Origin: Gammaproteobacteria bacterium
GTDB taxonomy: Bacteria > Pseudomonadota > Gammaproteobacteria > Pseudomonadales > Azotimanducaceae
DNA: 64,000 nt
Reading direction: 5' to 3'
NCBI GenBank assembly: GCA_026707735.1
Contig: JAPOWH010000010.1
Coordinates: forward strand, 248,001 to 312,000
The position numbers were made by a program, and so were the translations under genes. The notes under the pieces were generated by a model. The model saw only the letters and a list, made by a program, of their open reading frames with translations. It made no database searches and was not told the origin of the DNA. Numbering within the stretch: the stretch's first letter is position 1; every line of letters begins with the position of its first letter. Shown piece after piece: positions 26,319 to 35,019 of the stretch.

Positions 26319-27290
26319 TTAGATCTCGGACGACCAGATGGGCAATGTAGCTGATACCTCGGTTTCCGTTGCAAAAACGGTTGCCTCGAGTACTCGCGGA
26401 GTATCCATCTCCGGCAGGCGCTTCAGCATTTCGTCTTGCATGCTTTGGGGGATGCAAACCAGCAACTCGGCATTGCCCGCCAAGCGCGACATAGCGCATG
26501 CGAGTTCAATGATCGGCTGTATGTGGTCGATGTCTTCGTACCAAAGATTCGTCAGATGTGCAAACCTTATTTCGTCCCCTACATTGTCGTAGAGTCGTTT
26601 GGCTCGCCTTGTATCCTCGAGAAGAGCAAAACAACCTGTTTCCTGATGAAATAGCCAATAGGGTTCCATATCGGACCTGAGTCTGGGATCTGTTTGGACC
26701 CAACGGGGCCATTTCAGTCGTCGTGTTTGCAATCCTCTATCGACAGGGTCAAATTTGGATTGTGGAATGGTCTCGACATCGACAGTTTGTTTAGAAGAGG
26801 TGGTAGTGCCGTCAGTTGAATAGGCTAGAAGACTTACACTCGCGACGGGCTGGAATGCAGGAATTCCCACGCGACCTGTGTACATTGAGGGAGTCACATT
26901 CGTTCCGCCCATGACGACCGAATAGCCCTTGCTGCACCTTCCTCCAACCCAGGTTCGAGTTGCAGCAAACAAGAGGTGCAGCACGCGTTTTCCGCGGTGC
27001 TTTGGACTGATCTTGACATCCCCAATGTAGAGCCAGCTCTCAGAGTTGCCCCGTTCAAGCTCCAGAGTGCGAATCGTCGCGCTTAGGACGCCTAGTATGG
27101 TGCCCTCTCGTTCCACCACAATCGTCGCTGCTTCGCCCATTGCGGCAAAAAACTTCGTATAGTCCACCGAATGCTCGATTCGGAAGCGATGCTGCGCATT
27201 CAATGGGTAGTCAAACTGTCTCTCAAACTCGTGCAGCTTGTCGCAAAAGTCCCGTGGCACTTGGGACCAAACGTGTGTTGACACTTTCAC
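26319..27290 (-). CDS. GNAT-family acyltransferase
   Basis: A 323-residue protein with a GNAT core in the first half: AAMGEAATIVVEREGTILGV, SWLYIGDVKISPKHRGKRVLH (the acetyl-CoA pyrophosphate-binding R/Q-x-x-G-x-G/A region appears as KHRGKR) and an HLLFAATRTW helix. The second half (about residues 160-323) has a further domain with DMEPYWLFHQETGCFALLED that may be a second degenerate GNAT domain. The start is GTG 27290, overlapping the DUF3419 stop as GTGA, and the HDO gene follows by 30 bases. The acyl donor and acceptor are not known. Confidence 0.75.
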   Translation of the reverse strand: MKVSTHVWSQVPRDFCDKLHEFERQFDYPLNAQHRFRIEHSVDYTKFFAAMGEAATIVVEREGTILGVLSATIRTLELERGNSESWLYIGDVKISPKHRGKRVLHLLFAATRTWVGGRCSKGYSVVMGGTNVTPSMYTGRVGIPAFQPVASVSLLAYSTDGTTTSSKQTVDVETIPQSKFDPVDRGLQTRRLKWPRWVQTDPRLRSDMEPYWLFHQETGCFALLEDTRRAKRLYDNVGDEIRFAHLTNLWYEDIDHIQPIIELACAMSRLAGNAELLVCIPQSMQDEMLKRLPEMDTPRVLEATVFATETEVSATLPIWSSEI

Positions 27291-28372
27291 TTTCGCGCGA
27301 GGTGCACCTTGCGGTAGAAAAAACTGCGGTCAATTCGGTGTAGCGCTTCTGCGTCTTCAGTTAGCCACGTGAAGGAGTCAGCCAGGCTTGGAATGTCCAA
27401 ATTGGAATTCAGCTGTCTGATCAATGTGTACCCACCATGAACGAGACGCTCCCACGTTAGTTGAAGCAGGTTGCCCGCATCTTCAGTCGAAAGCCAATCC
27501 AGAACATTGGAGAGATGAATGTAATCGAAATAACCGTCGCTGTTCTGCAAGAAGTCTTCAATTGAACAGACATGCGACTGAATGCTAGGGAAGGTCTCTG
27601 GTGGACCCATGCTAATCCAAGGCACTGAATGTTGTGGGGGGCACAAGCTTTTGAGGAACTGCCACAGGAAGGTGTTGGATCTTGCAGGAAGATTCTCAAT
27701 TGCCCAGATAGTTCTCTCGCAAAAGTGCATTGCAAAAGTCTGAACTTCGTTGCGTGTGGCTTCTTTGCCGAACAAAGTTACTAAATTCGCTAAATCCATC
27801 GCATCATGAATGGCCTCAAACAGTGTTTCGCGCACCCTGGGCATTTCACGGAGCGTCTTTTTCTGCTGCTCCACGCTTGAGAGCTCAAGGAGTGCCGATA
27901 GGTCGTCGCCAACAACCTCCATGTGGTCGGAAATTGCACGAAATACGGCTTCGTATCGTCCTGCGAAGTCCAATCCCCGCTGTGCAACAGTCTCTGGCGG
28001 ACCAAGCGCGCTTACATCTCCCGACTCGATTAGCTGCTCGCATAGTCGCAGTCGCTCAGCGACATCCATTTGTGCGTGACCCAATATTTGCATGCGTTCA
28101 ACCATGTCGCAGCGTCTCAGCAATTGCAGCTTGACCTTAGCCAGATTAATCTGTGCTTGGTTTGGATCGACAAGGACTAATTCGCCTACTTCTGGCATAG
28201 TGGCCAATGCGCATGCAGTGCAGCCACCCGACGCGACAAGCAAAACCCTGCCGGTCGCCGCTGCTCTCCGCGTCACGTTCATATCCAGTGTGGGATCTTC
28301 GCGAACTTGAGCGAATCGGATGGGCAATTCCAAAGCTTGGTCGATCCAATCGAAGTTGCCTGTGCTAACCAT
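27287..28372 (-). CDS. DUF3419 protein (BtaA-like SAM 3-amino-3-carboxypropyltransferase family)
   Basis: A 361-residue protein with a Rossmann-like SAM region VLLVASGGCTACALATMPEVG...LVLVDPNQAQINLAKVKLQLL and a C-terminal half containing YIHLSNVLDWLSTEDAGNLL and GGYTLIRQLNSN. This pattern is that of DUF3419, whose best-known member BtaA transfers the aminocarboxypropyl group of SAM to diacylglycerol in betaine-lipid synthesis. No BtaB-type N-methyltransferase is encoded nearby, so betaine lipid is not the obvious product. It overlaps the GNAT gene by 4 bases and follows the RND pump by 58 bases. Confidence 0.72.
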   Translation of the reverse strand: MVSTGNFDWIDQALELPIRFAQVREDPTLDMNVTRRAAATGRVLLVASGGCTACALATMPEVGELVLVDPNQAQINLAKVKLQLLRRCDMVERMQILGHAQMDVAERLRLCEQLIESGDVSALGPPETVAQRGLDFAGRYEAVFRAISDHMEVVGDDLSALLELSSVEQQKKTLREMPRVRETLFEAIHDAMDLANLVTLFGKEATRNEVQTFAMHFCERTIWAIENLPARSNTFLWQFLKSLCPPQHSVPWISMGPPETFPSIQSHVCSIEDFLQNSDGYFDYIHLSNVLDWLSTEDAGNLLQLTWERLVHGGYTLIRQLNSNLDIPSLADSFTWLTEDAEALHRIDRSFFYRKVHLARK

Positions 28373-28430
28373 GTTCGTGGCGGCGTTTCAATCCAATTCG
28401 TGCGACCAGCCCGATCAAACTCGTGGCGAA

Positions 28431-31400
28431 CTAGCTCTCCGTTGTGATGGGATCGCGAGACTCGCGAATGCGGAGAAGCCTGAGGATGTCGCTTCTTATG
28501 ACGACTAGTGCGGGGACAAGAAACACAATCACGACGCTGGCGAACACGATGCCGGTGGCAAGCGAAACCGCCATGGGAATAAGGAATTGTGCCTGTAGGC
28601 TTGTCTCGAAGAGCATCGGTGTAAGACCAAGTGCTGTGGTTGCTGTCGTAAGGAATATTGCGCGAAAGCGTAGTCGCGCTGCTTCGACGATGGCTTCTTG
28701 AACGGAAAGCTCCGGTCTCTCATTCTTCAGTCGTCGGTAGCGATCCACAAGCACGAGACTGTCGTTAACAACAACGCCGCTTAGCGCCACCATGCCAAAC
28801 ATCGAGATCATTGACAAGTCGTAGCCAAGTACAAAATGACCAATTACAGCGCCTGCCGCACCGAATGGAATGCCGGCCAAAATGACGAACGGCATGGAAT
28901 AGCTGCGCATCTGAGCGGCAAGAAGAGCGAAAATTACTACGATGGCGATAGTGGCAAGATATTGAAGCGATGCGAGGTCGCGCGCTTGTTCACGACCGAA
29001 GCCTGCTTGACTGATTCTTAGCTCCGGAAACCGCGAATGCGCTTCTGGAATGATTTCACGCTGAATGAGCTGCGCCGCTGCGCCGGTTGACATGAATTCC
29101 TTGTCGACTTCGGCCGAAATGGTGATGACTCGATAGCCATCGACGCGGTCGATCGCCGAAAAGCTACGTGTTTCGCTTACATTGGCTACCGTGGTTAGTG
29201 GCAGTTCTATACCGTCGTTGGTTCGAATTCTGGTATTGAACAAATCACTTGTGCTGCGCCTCTGGTCGGATGGATAGCGCACCATCACTTTAATCTCGTC
29301 GCGACCTCTCTGAATTCTCTGGACTTCCTCGCCAAAAAAGTTCTGTCTTAGCTGTCGCGCGACCATGGCTTGGGAGAGCCCTGCCGCTTCTCCTTCGGGT
29401 GTTAGTTCAATATCGAACTGCCGTTTGCCATCGCTCAAGGTGTCCCTCAGCTCCGTCAGCATTGGCTGTTCTTTGAATCGCTCTCGCATCCATTCAACGG
29501 CTTGCTTTAGACGCGCGTCATCGTCATGCACCAGTTCATATTCAAGCACCGACGACTCAGAGATCAGATTGGACGAATAGTTGACGGACTCGGCATTTGG
29601 AATGTCCCCGACCCGCACTCGAATGGTTCTCTCCAACTCATTCGCTGACACCGTTCGCAAAGGCTCTTCGTGGAGCTGAATTTCAATGGTTGCCAAGTTT
29701 CGAGCAATCCGCATTGACTGAGGCTCCCCGTCTCCAGGACCTTGTCTGTCAGCACTACGTCCGCCAACTGTAACGCCATAGGAAGCAATCGCAGTCCCAT
29801 TGAACTCTTGGTTCACAGCAATGACTACATCCTGAATGCCTAGTGCGGCTTGTCGAGTGATTTCAAATGGAGTCCCTACTGGGAAATTCACCTCGATAGT
29901 GATGCTGTCGGATTCAACTTGGGGAAAGAACTCGACGCGGACCGCCCCATTAAACACCAACATCAGAGCGAGCAAGAGCATTCCGAGACCGTAAATCACC
30001 GTCAAGTAGCGAAAGCGAACGGCATACTTGACCGCTTCTTTAACTATCTCGTCTCTAAACCACTGCACTTTGATCGCCACGAACGACTGAAGCTGGTCCA
30101 GAGGCCAACGGCTCCAACGTCCTTCGTGCGATAAATGAGCCGGCAGAATGAAGAAAACTTCGACGAGGGACATCGCAAGTACCGCAATTACAACAATTGG
30201 TACAACCCCCAAAATTTGTCCCATGGTGCCGGTAACAAAGAGAAGAGGAGCAAACGCGACCATGGTTGTCACCACACCTACGAATACTGGAGAGAACACT
30301 CCTCTAACCCCTGCCACGGCTGCAGCGCTTCCTACCAGTCCCCTTTGCTGTTCGCTGCCGATGTTCTCGCCAATCACTATGGCGTCGTCTACGACGATGC
30401 CCAGCACAACGATTAGCGCGAAGAGAGACACCATATTGATGTTGACGCCGAAGAAGTCGAAAAACAGGAAACCTCCCAGAAAGGAAATTGGCACTCCCAT
30501 AGCGACCCAAAATGCAAGCCTCAGGTCCAGCATGAGAACTAGAAAGAGAAATACAAGAGCGAAACCTAGCGTTCCATTACGTAGTAGCAGACTTAGTCGA
30601 CTGGATAAGATGGAGCTTGCATCCTCCCATACCGACACTGTTACTCCTGGGGCTGGTTCGTAGGTCTCAAAGAACTCGTACAAGTCCTTCGAAACATCAA
30701 GCACGTTTTGATCTTTGGAAGCTTGGATTCGGACGAAAACCGCACGCTCGCCATTGATTTCGTTTGTCAGTTCGTCGTCTACGAATCCATCGTTGATTGT
30801 GGCGATGTCGCCCAAGCGTAGTACTGTGCCGCTTGGGAGGCTTCGAAGTACGACGTTCTCAAACTCTGCTCCCGTTTCACGTTTTTGGTCCGTGCGCAGC
30901 AGCAAATCACCGCCCTCGGTGCGGATTTCTCCTGAGGAGAGATTTAGCGATGATCTAGCAATGGCAATTGCAATTTCCTCGATGGAGGTCTGATATTGCC
31001 TCAGTTTTTCTTCGCTTACCTCGACGGTTATCTCATACCCCCGTTGGCCTTCGATGGAGACCAATGAAACTTGAGGTAGCTTTAACAATTCCTGCTCAAG
31101 GTCACCCGCGGCTTTGTCAAGGTGAAATTCGTCGCCGCGTGATCTCACCGCGAGCGTCATCACGTCTTGTAATGTCTCGGCAACCACGATCTCGGGTTCT
31201 TCGGCATCTAGTGGAGGAAAGTCTGCAAGGGAATCCACTGCGGATTGGATGTCGTCCTTGATTTTGCTAGAGTCAACGAAATCCTTTAGCTCCACGGTAA
31301 TGCGTCCATAGCCTTCAGATGCTTTGGAAACGACACGATCAATTCCATCAATTCCACGAACGGCTTCATCGACGCGACGCGTGATGCTCTCTTCAACTTC

Positions 31401-31625
31401 TGAGGGTGTGGCCCCGGGGTATGGGACGGCGACTGTAATGATTCCAGGATCAATGTCTGGAAAGACCTGCGATGTTAATCCGCGTGCAGCCAAGAATCCG
31501 CCTAGCAGCATCACAACCATTAACAGGTTTGCAGCCACAGGATTGTTGGCAAAGAAGGTTATCAGCGTCCCTCGTACGCCGAAACGAGGTTGTGGGGACA
31601 AACTAGACGTGGGGGACTCGGTCAT
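28431..31625 (-). CDS. RND-family efflux permease
   Basis: A 1064-residue inner-membrane RND transporter (HAE1/AcrB-like superfamily). It starts with a cytoplasmic tail then FANNPVAANLLMVVMLLGGF (TM1), a large periplasmic domain with VPYPGATPSEVEESITRRVDE, TM2-TM6 including LGIVVDDAIVIGEN with the paired Asp of the proton relay in TM4, then a second periplasmic domain and TM7-TM12 (MFGMVALSGVVVNDSLVL). Its start overlaps the adaptor gene by 4 bases. Proton-driven export is expected; because a biosynthesis-like trio follows at once, its substrate may be their product (inference). Confidence 0.93.
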   Translation of the reverse strand: MTESPTSSLSPQPRFGVRGTLITFFANNPVAANLLMVVMLLGGFLAARGLTSQVFPDIDPGIITVAVPYPGATPSEVEESITRRVDEAVRGIDGIDRVVSKASEGYGRITVELKDFVDSSKIKDDIQSAVDSLADFPPLDAEEPEIVVAETLQDVMTLAVRSRGDEFHLDKAAGDLEQELLKLPQVSLVSIEGQRGYEITVEVSEEKLRQYQTSIEEIAIAIARSSLNLSSGEIRTEGGDLLLRTDQKRETGAEFENVVLRSLPSGTVLRLGDIATINDGFVDDELTNEINGERAVFVRIQASKDQNVLDVSKDLYEFFETYEPAPGVTVSVWEDASSILSSRLSLLLRNGTLGFALVFLFLVLMLDLRLAFWVAMGVPISFLGGFLFFDFFGVNINMVSLFALIVVLGIVVDDAIVIGENIGSEQQRGLVGSAAAVAGVRGVFSPVFVGVVTTMVAFAPLLFVTGTMGQILGVVPIVVIAVLAMSLVEVFFILPAHLSHEGRWSRWPLDQLQSFVAIKVQWFRDEIVKEAVKYAVRFRYLTVIYGLGMLLLALMLVFNGAVRVEFFPQVESDSITIEVNFPVGTPFEITRQAALGIQDVVIAVNQEFNGTAIASYGVTVGGRSADRQGPGDGEPQSMRIARNLATIEIQLHEEPLRTVSANELERTIRVRVGDIPNAESVNYSSNLISESSVLEYELVHDDDARLKQAVEWMRERFKEQPMLTELRDTLSDGKRQFDIELTPEGEAAGLSQAMVARQLRQNFFGEEVQRIQRGRDEIKVMVRYPSDQRRSTSDLFNTRIRTNDGIELPLTTVANVSETRSFSAIDRVDGYRVITISAEVDKEFMSTGAAAQLIQREIIPEAHSRFPELRISQAGFGREQARDLASLQYLATIAIVVIFALLAAQMRSYSMPFVILAGIPFGAAGAVIGHFVLGYDLSMISMFGMVALSGVVVNDSLVLVDRYRRLKNERPELSVQEAIVEAARLRFRAIFLTTATTALGLTPMLFETSLQAQFLIPMAVSLATGIVFASVVIVFLVPALVVIRSDILRLLRIRESRDPITTES

Positions 31626-32740
31626 GAACGATTCGCTGAGACAGTTACCGGCATTCCTGAATATGCGTTGCGTGGCGACCCGACCACAATGCCCTCGCCA
31701 TAGTCAAACGCCGGGACTACCAGTTCGTTGCCCTCTCTGGCTATGATTCGCACCTCGACACTCTCGAGCTTTCCTTCCTTCACGATCCAAAACGTCGAAC
31801 GAGACTGCTCCACAGATTCCGGCAGACGAAAGGTGTCATCGTCGAGACGTCCGAATATGCGAACGTCCACGAAATGTCCAGGTAGGAGTGGTGAGTTCGA
31901 GTCAACAGAAATGTAGAGCGTAGTTGTTCGAGTGCGAATGTCGATAGACGCCGAAATACGGTCCACCACTGCATCGAATGAGTCGCGACTTCTACTTATG
32001 CGAGCAGCCCTTCCGACAACGGGTTCAAGCAGACGCATTTCACTCTCAGCCACGTTAACCTCCACTTCCAGTGAAGCCGTGTCGTATGCCGATCCGAACG
32101 GTTGACCTTGCGTTAGCAATTGACCCACTCCCACATCGGTGGCAAGTACTTTGCCGTCGAACGGTAGCGAGTACGATGTTCTCGACAGTCGCAGCTTTGC
32201 GATTGCCAAGCTCGCGTCCGCTGCTGCAATACTTGCTCGCGATTGGTTTATTTGCGGCACTCTTGCGACCAAGGTTGGAACTTCCTTGCCGGGGTTCATG
32301 ATCTGCCAGTTTTCCTCGCCAGCGAGACGCTCCGCTTCGCGCAATTCCAAGTTTGCCTTTGCAGTCTGCAGGTTGGCTTCAGCTTGGTCTAACGCCAATT
32401 CGAAATCCGTAGCGTCAATCCTCAATAGCTCTTCGTCCTTGGCGACTGAGCCTCCTGTTCGCAACGAGTCAGAGATCCATACCACTTGGCCTGAGACCTG
32501 AGTTGCCATGGGAACGATGCTGGACGTTTTTGCAGTGCCAGTGGAGTCAACAAATAGCTGGCTTGTTATGGCTTGCGGCTTGACTACGGCAACGCTGAGA
32601 ACGCTCTCAGTATTCGATGCTACAACGGCCGAGTCGGATTGAATTTCCTGAAGATTTGGTGCACGAGAGAATAGGAACGCCAGTACAAGCAACAAGAAAA
32701 TTACCAGCACTTGCACCAGACCGACAAGGATTTTTTTCAT
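31622..32740 (-). CDS. RND efflux periplasmic adaptor (membrane fusion protein)
   Basis: A 372-residue adaptor with an N-terminal anchor (KKILVGLVQVLVIFLLLVLAF), a barrel-sandwich lipoyl domain split by a coiled coil (ALDQAEANLQTAKANLELRE...INQSRASIAAADASLAIAKLRLSRT) and a beta-barrel domain, ending VGSPRNAYSGMPVTV. It links the RND pump to an outer-membrane channel. No TolC-type gene is present in the window. This is the first gene of the minus-strand set, about 107 bases upstream of which, in transcription, lies tRNA-Met. Confidence 0.92.
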   Translation of the reverse strand: MKKILVGLVQVLVIFLLLVLAFLFSRAPNLQEIQSDSAVVASNTESVLSVAVVKPQAITSQLFVDSTGTAKTSSIVPMATQVSGQVVWISDSLRTGGSVAKDEELLRIDATDFELALDQAEANLQTAKANLELREAERLAGEENWQIMNPGKEVPTLVARVPQINQSRASIAAADASLAIAKLRLSRTSYSLPFDGKVLATDVGVGQLLTQGQPFGSAYDTASLEVEVNVAESEMRLLEPVVGRAARISRSRDSFDAVVDRISASIDIRTRTTTLYISVDSNSPLLPGHFVDVRIFGRLDDDTFRLPESVEQSRSTFWIVKEGKLESVEVRIIAREGNELVVPAFDYGEGIVVGSPRNAYSGMPVTVSANRS

Positions 32741-32847
32741 CTGTTTAAATTCCTTGGTATCTGTAGTTCCAAGTGATGCTTGAGCGTTCTTCCTTTATAC
32801 CTGTACGCCAGTTCACTTATGCGTCGCAAGCCATCGACAGGGAAGAT

Positions 32848-32924
32848 TGGTAGCTACGGTTGGACTCGAACCAACGACCCCAGCATTATGAGTGCTGTGC
32901 TCTTACCAGCTGAGCTACGTAGCC
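32848..32924 (-). tRNA. tRNA-Met (elongator, anticodon CAT)
   Basis: A 77-base tRNA on the minus strand. The acceptor GGCTACG pairs with CGTAGCT, the D-arm reads GCTCAGCTGGTAAGAGC, the anticodon stem CAGCA/TGCTG encloses CTCATAA with anticodon CAT, and the T-arm is GTTGG-TTCGAGT-CCAAC. CCA is encoded. The sequence resembles E. coli elongator metT rather than initiator tRNA. The 1:72 pair is G-U instead of the usual G-C. Confidence 0.95.
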
Positions 32925-33008
32925 TTTGTGATTGAGAGCTCCCGTTTGGTTGCTCTTCGATATTGTACCGAGCGTTAGTCTTCTAGGCAGCGAGGAGAAG
33001 ACTTCCAC

Positions 33009-33779
33009 TCAATAGCGTTCCTCTTCGTGAAATCCTAGGTCATTGTTTTCCTGCACGCGTTGACGATAGGCCACTATTGCTTCTACTTTTTGTTCGTACA
33101 AGCCTTGTATTTCCACCTGATGGCGGCCGATTTCAGTCTGACGTCGCTTGATCTGACGAAGCCTTGTCGCCCGCGTCTCGTCGTCTGTATCCTCGTCCAG
33201 CAATTCCGTCTCAAACTTGTCTATTTCGGCATTCAATCTCTCTATCCTTCGATTTTTTGACGCAATGCTGCTGTTGATTGATTCGATACGTGACTCAGCC
33301 TCATCGAGCCTACTCCCCGGTCTGTAGCCCGATAGAAAGTCGGCCTCAAGGGTGCCCGGACAGACATGCTTGTACTCTCTGCCATAGCGACCACTGTAGT
33401 ATCCGTTTTCCCTAGTGCAATAGGATTCCAATCCTTTTAGCCTGCCGTCGGTATAGTCTTGTCGGTCGGGCGTGATGGCGTACTTAGAACAGTCCGAAAC
33501 GTACCGCGTAAAACGGGACATAGCTTCGCCGTTTGTGCCGTCAATTACTCCCTTTGCATACCAGTCCGTGTAATAGCAATCGGTATGGCTCATGGATGCA
33601 CATCCATAGACGAACATCAGACAGGAGACAATAACAAGACCCGCCGCTGCGCCAACAACAATTGTTGATGGGGTAGACTCGAACAATCGTTTTTGATGAA
33701 AGTCCCGTAGAGTTGGAATGAGTTTATTGCAGCAGTTCGACATAGAGCTTTTCCGATCTGGGTTGTGAAATACGGACAT
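33009..33779 (-). CDS. DUF2799 lipoprotein, paralogue 1
   Basis: Up to 256 residues. After a long N-terminus and a hydrophobic helix ending MFVYGCASM (lipobox-like), the body has DCYYTDWYAKGVIDGTNG, ITPDRQDYTDGRLKGLESYC and a YKHVCPGTLEADFLSGY segment, the DUF2799 pattern. A coiled coil (~residues 160-235, SRIESINSSIASKNRRIERL) follows and the protein ends GFHEEERY. The true start may be an internal ATG, since about 60 residues before the lipobox is long. It is a paralogue of the next gene. Outer-membrane lipoprotein of unknown function. Confidence 0.75.
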   Translation of the reverse strand: MSVFHNPDRKSSMSNCCNKLIPTLRDFHQKRLFESTPSTIVVGAAAGLVIVSCLMFVYGCASMSHTDCYYTDWYAKGVIDGTNGEAMSRFTRYVSDCSKYAITPDRQDYTDGRLKGLESYCTRENGYYSGRYGREYKHVCPGTLEADFLSGYRPGSRLDEAESRIESINSSIASKNRRIERLNAEIDKFETELLDEDTDDETRATRLRQIKRRQTEIGRHQVEIQGLYEQKVEAIVAYRQRVQENNDLGFHEEERY

Positions 33780-34118
33780 TGCTTAATCGCAGCCTGTTTA
33801 GAGTAGACCAGGATCAAGTCACTCTCACTCGTTAGATTGTGTCGCTAGTTCTTGGTTCAGTGGCAAATTTGCATCAAATCAAGTTGGCCTAGGTAAAGTT
33901 GGGCTCCTTGTTGCTCAAACCGATTTGTGTTCAATGGCACGCCGAATTGAAGCAATCGTCATGTCAAGCTATGAGGAATTGGCTGTGCTAGATGCGGCTA
34001 TAGTCACTATGAGGTGGGGTCTACCACATAATTAGCCGCAAATGCTACATCGGCGTGGGGATCCAAACTGTTATCGTTTCGAAAAGTCTAAGTTGATACT
34101 TAACAGATACTCAGCGCT
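33780..34118. other. Intergenic region without visible features
   Basis: This 339-base gap separates the two DUF2799 genes, both on the minus strand. I see no credible coding frame, tRNA, strong hairpin with T-run or repeat. It presumably holds the promoter of the downstream paralogue at 33009-33779. Confidence 0.5.
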
Positions 34119-34781
34119 TCAGTACTTTTCCTCCTCAGGGAATCCTAAGACTCTGTTAGCTTGTATAACCAGCTTATATTCAACAATTGCCTGATCCTTT
34201 TTGCCAATGAAATCGTCGATGCTCGCTTGATTTCGTGCCATCTCAGATTTTCGCATTCCGATTTGTTCGAGCTTTTCTCTTTGGCCTCCAACATTATCAG
34301 ATCCTTCTTGCATCTGGAACTCCAAATTGTCGATATCGACCTGCAGCTCCCGGTTGCTTCGCGTCAACTTGGCAATCGCGTCATCAATCCGTTTAATCAG
34401 AAGTTCACTGGTGTAAAGTCGATTTCCCGGGCGATAGCCTTCAAGAAATGCCTTTTCCAGTGCACGAGGGCAAACGTACTCGTACTCACCTCCTTCACGA
34501 CCAAATTCGTAACCCTGCGGTTTGGTGCAGAGCACTGCTAGTCCTTCAGACCTACCTTCCAAATAGAGTCGCCGATCTGGAGTTACGTGGACTTTAGAAC
34601 AGTCACGGTCGTAATTTTCATAGACATTTAGTGTTTTCCCGTGTGTACCATCCATCAATCCCACGGCATGCCAATCGGCGTTATGGCAATCAAGTTGGTT
34701 CATTGAGGCACATGCGGAAAGAAAGGCAATGCCAATGGCTATTGTGCACGCACGTATCGTATACATCCCTTTTGTGATCAT
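34119..34781 (-). CDS. DUF2799 lipoprotein, paralogue 2
   Basis: A 220-residue lipoprotein with signal MYTIRACTIAIGIAFLSAC (lipobox LSAC) followed by DCHNADWHAVGLMDGTHGK, VTPDRRLYLEGRSEGLAVLC and YEYVCPRALEKAFLEGYRPG. A coiled coil (RIDDAIAKLTRSNRELQVDI onward) and the ending GFPEEEKY mirror the neighbouring gene, so the pair arose by tandem duplication. The shared CysX pattern (Cys in DC, CTKP, VCP) suggests disulfides in the periplasm. Function unknown. Confidence 0.82.
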   Translation of the reverse strand: MITKGMYTIRACTIAIGIAFLSACASMNQLDCHNADWHAVGLMDGTHGKTLNVYENYDRDCSKVHVTPDRRLYLEGRSEGLAVLCTKPQGYEFGREGGEYEYVCPRALEKAFLEGYRPGNRLYTSELLIKRIDDAIAKLTRSNRELQVDIDNLEFQMQEGSDNVGGQREKLEQIGMRKSEMARNQASIDDFIGKKDQAIVEYKLVIQANRVLGFPEEEKY

Positions 34782-35019
34782 GCTTTCAATCGCACTTTTT
34801 TCAGCCGTGTTGTATGATTCTCGATTCTCACGCTCTGACCCTTAAAAGTACCACAGATCGACCTCCTTTACGCTTGTTCCAGCACTATTCATTGCCATAT
34901 CACTTTGCCTACCGCACTGCCCAACAAGTATCAGCTCAAAGAAGAATCTGACGGGTTTGGGTTCAATCGCTTGAGCCGACAATACCTCTGGAACGCGAAA
35001 CGAGCTTTTCACTGACGAA

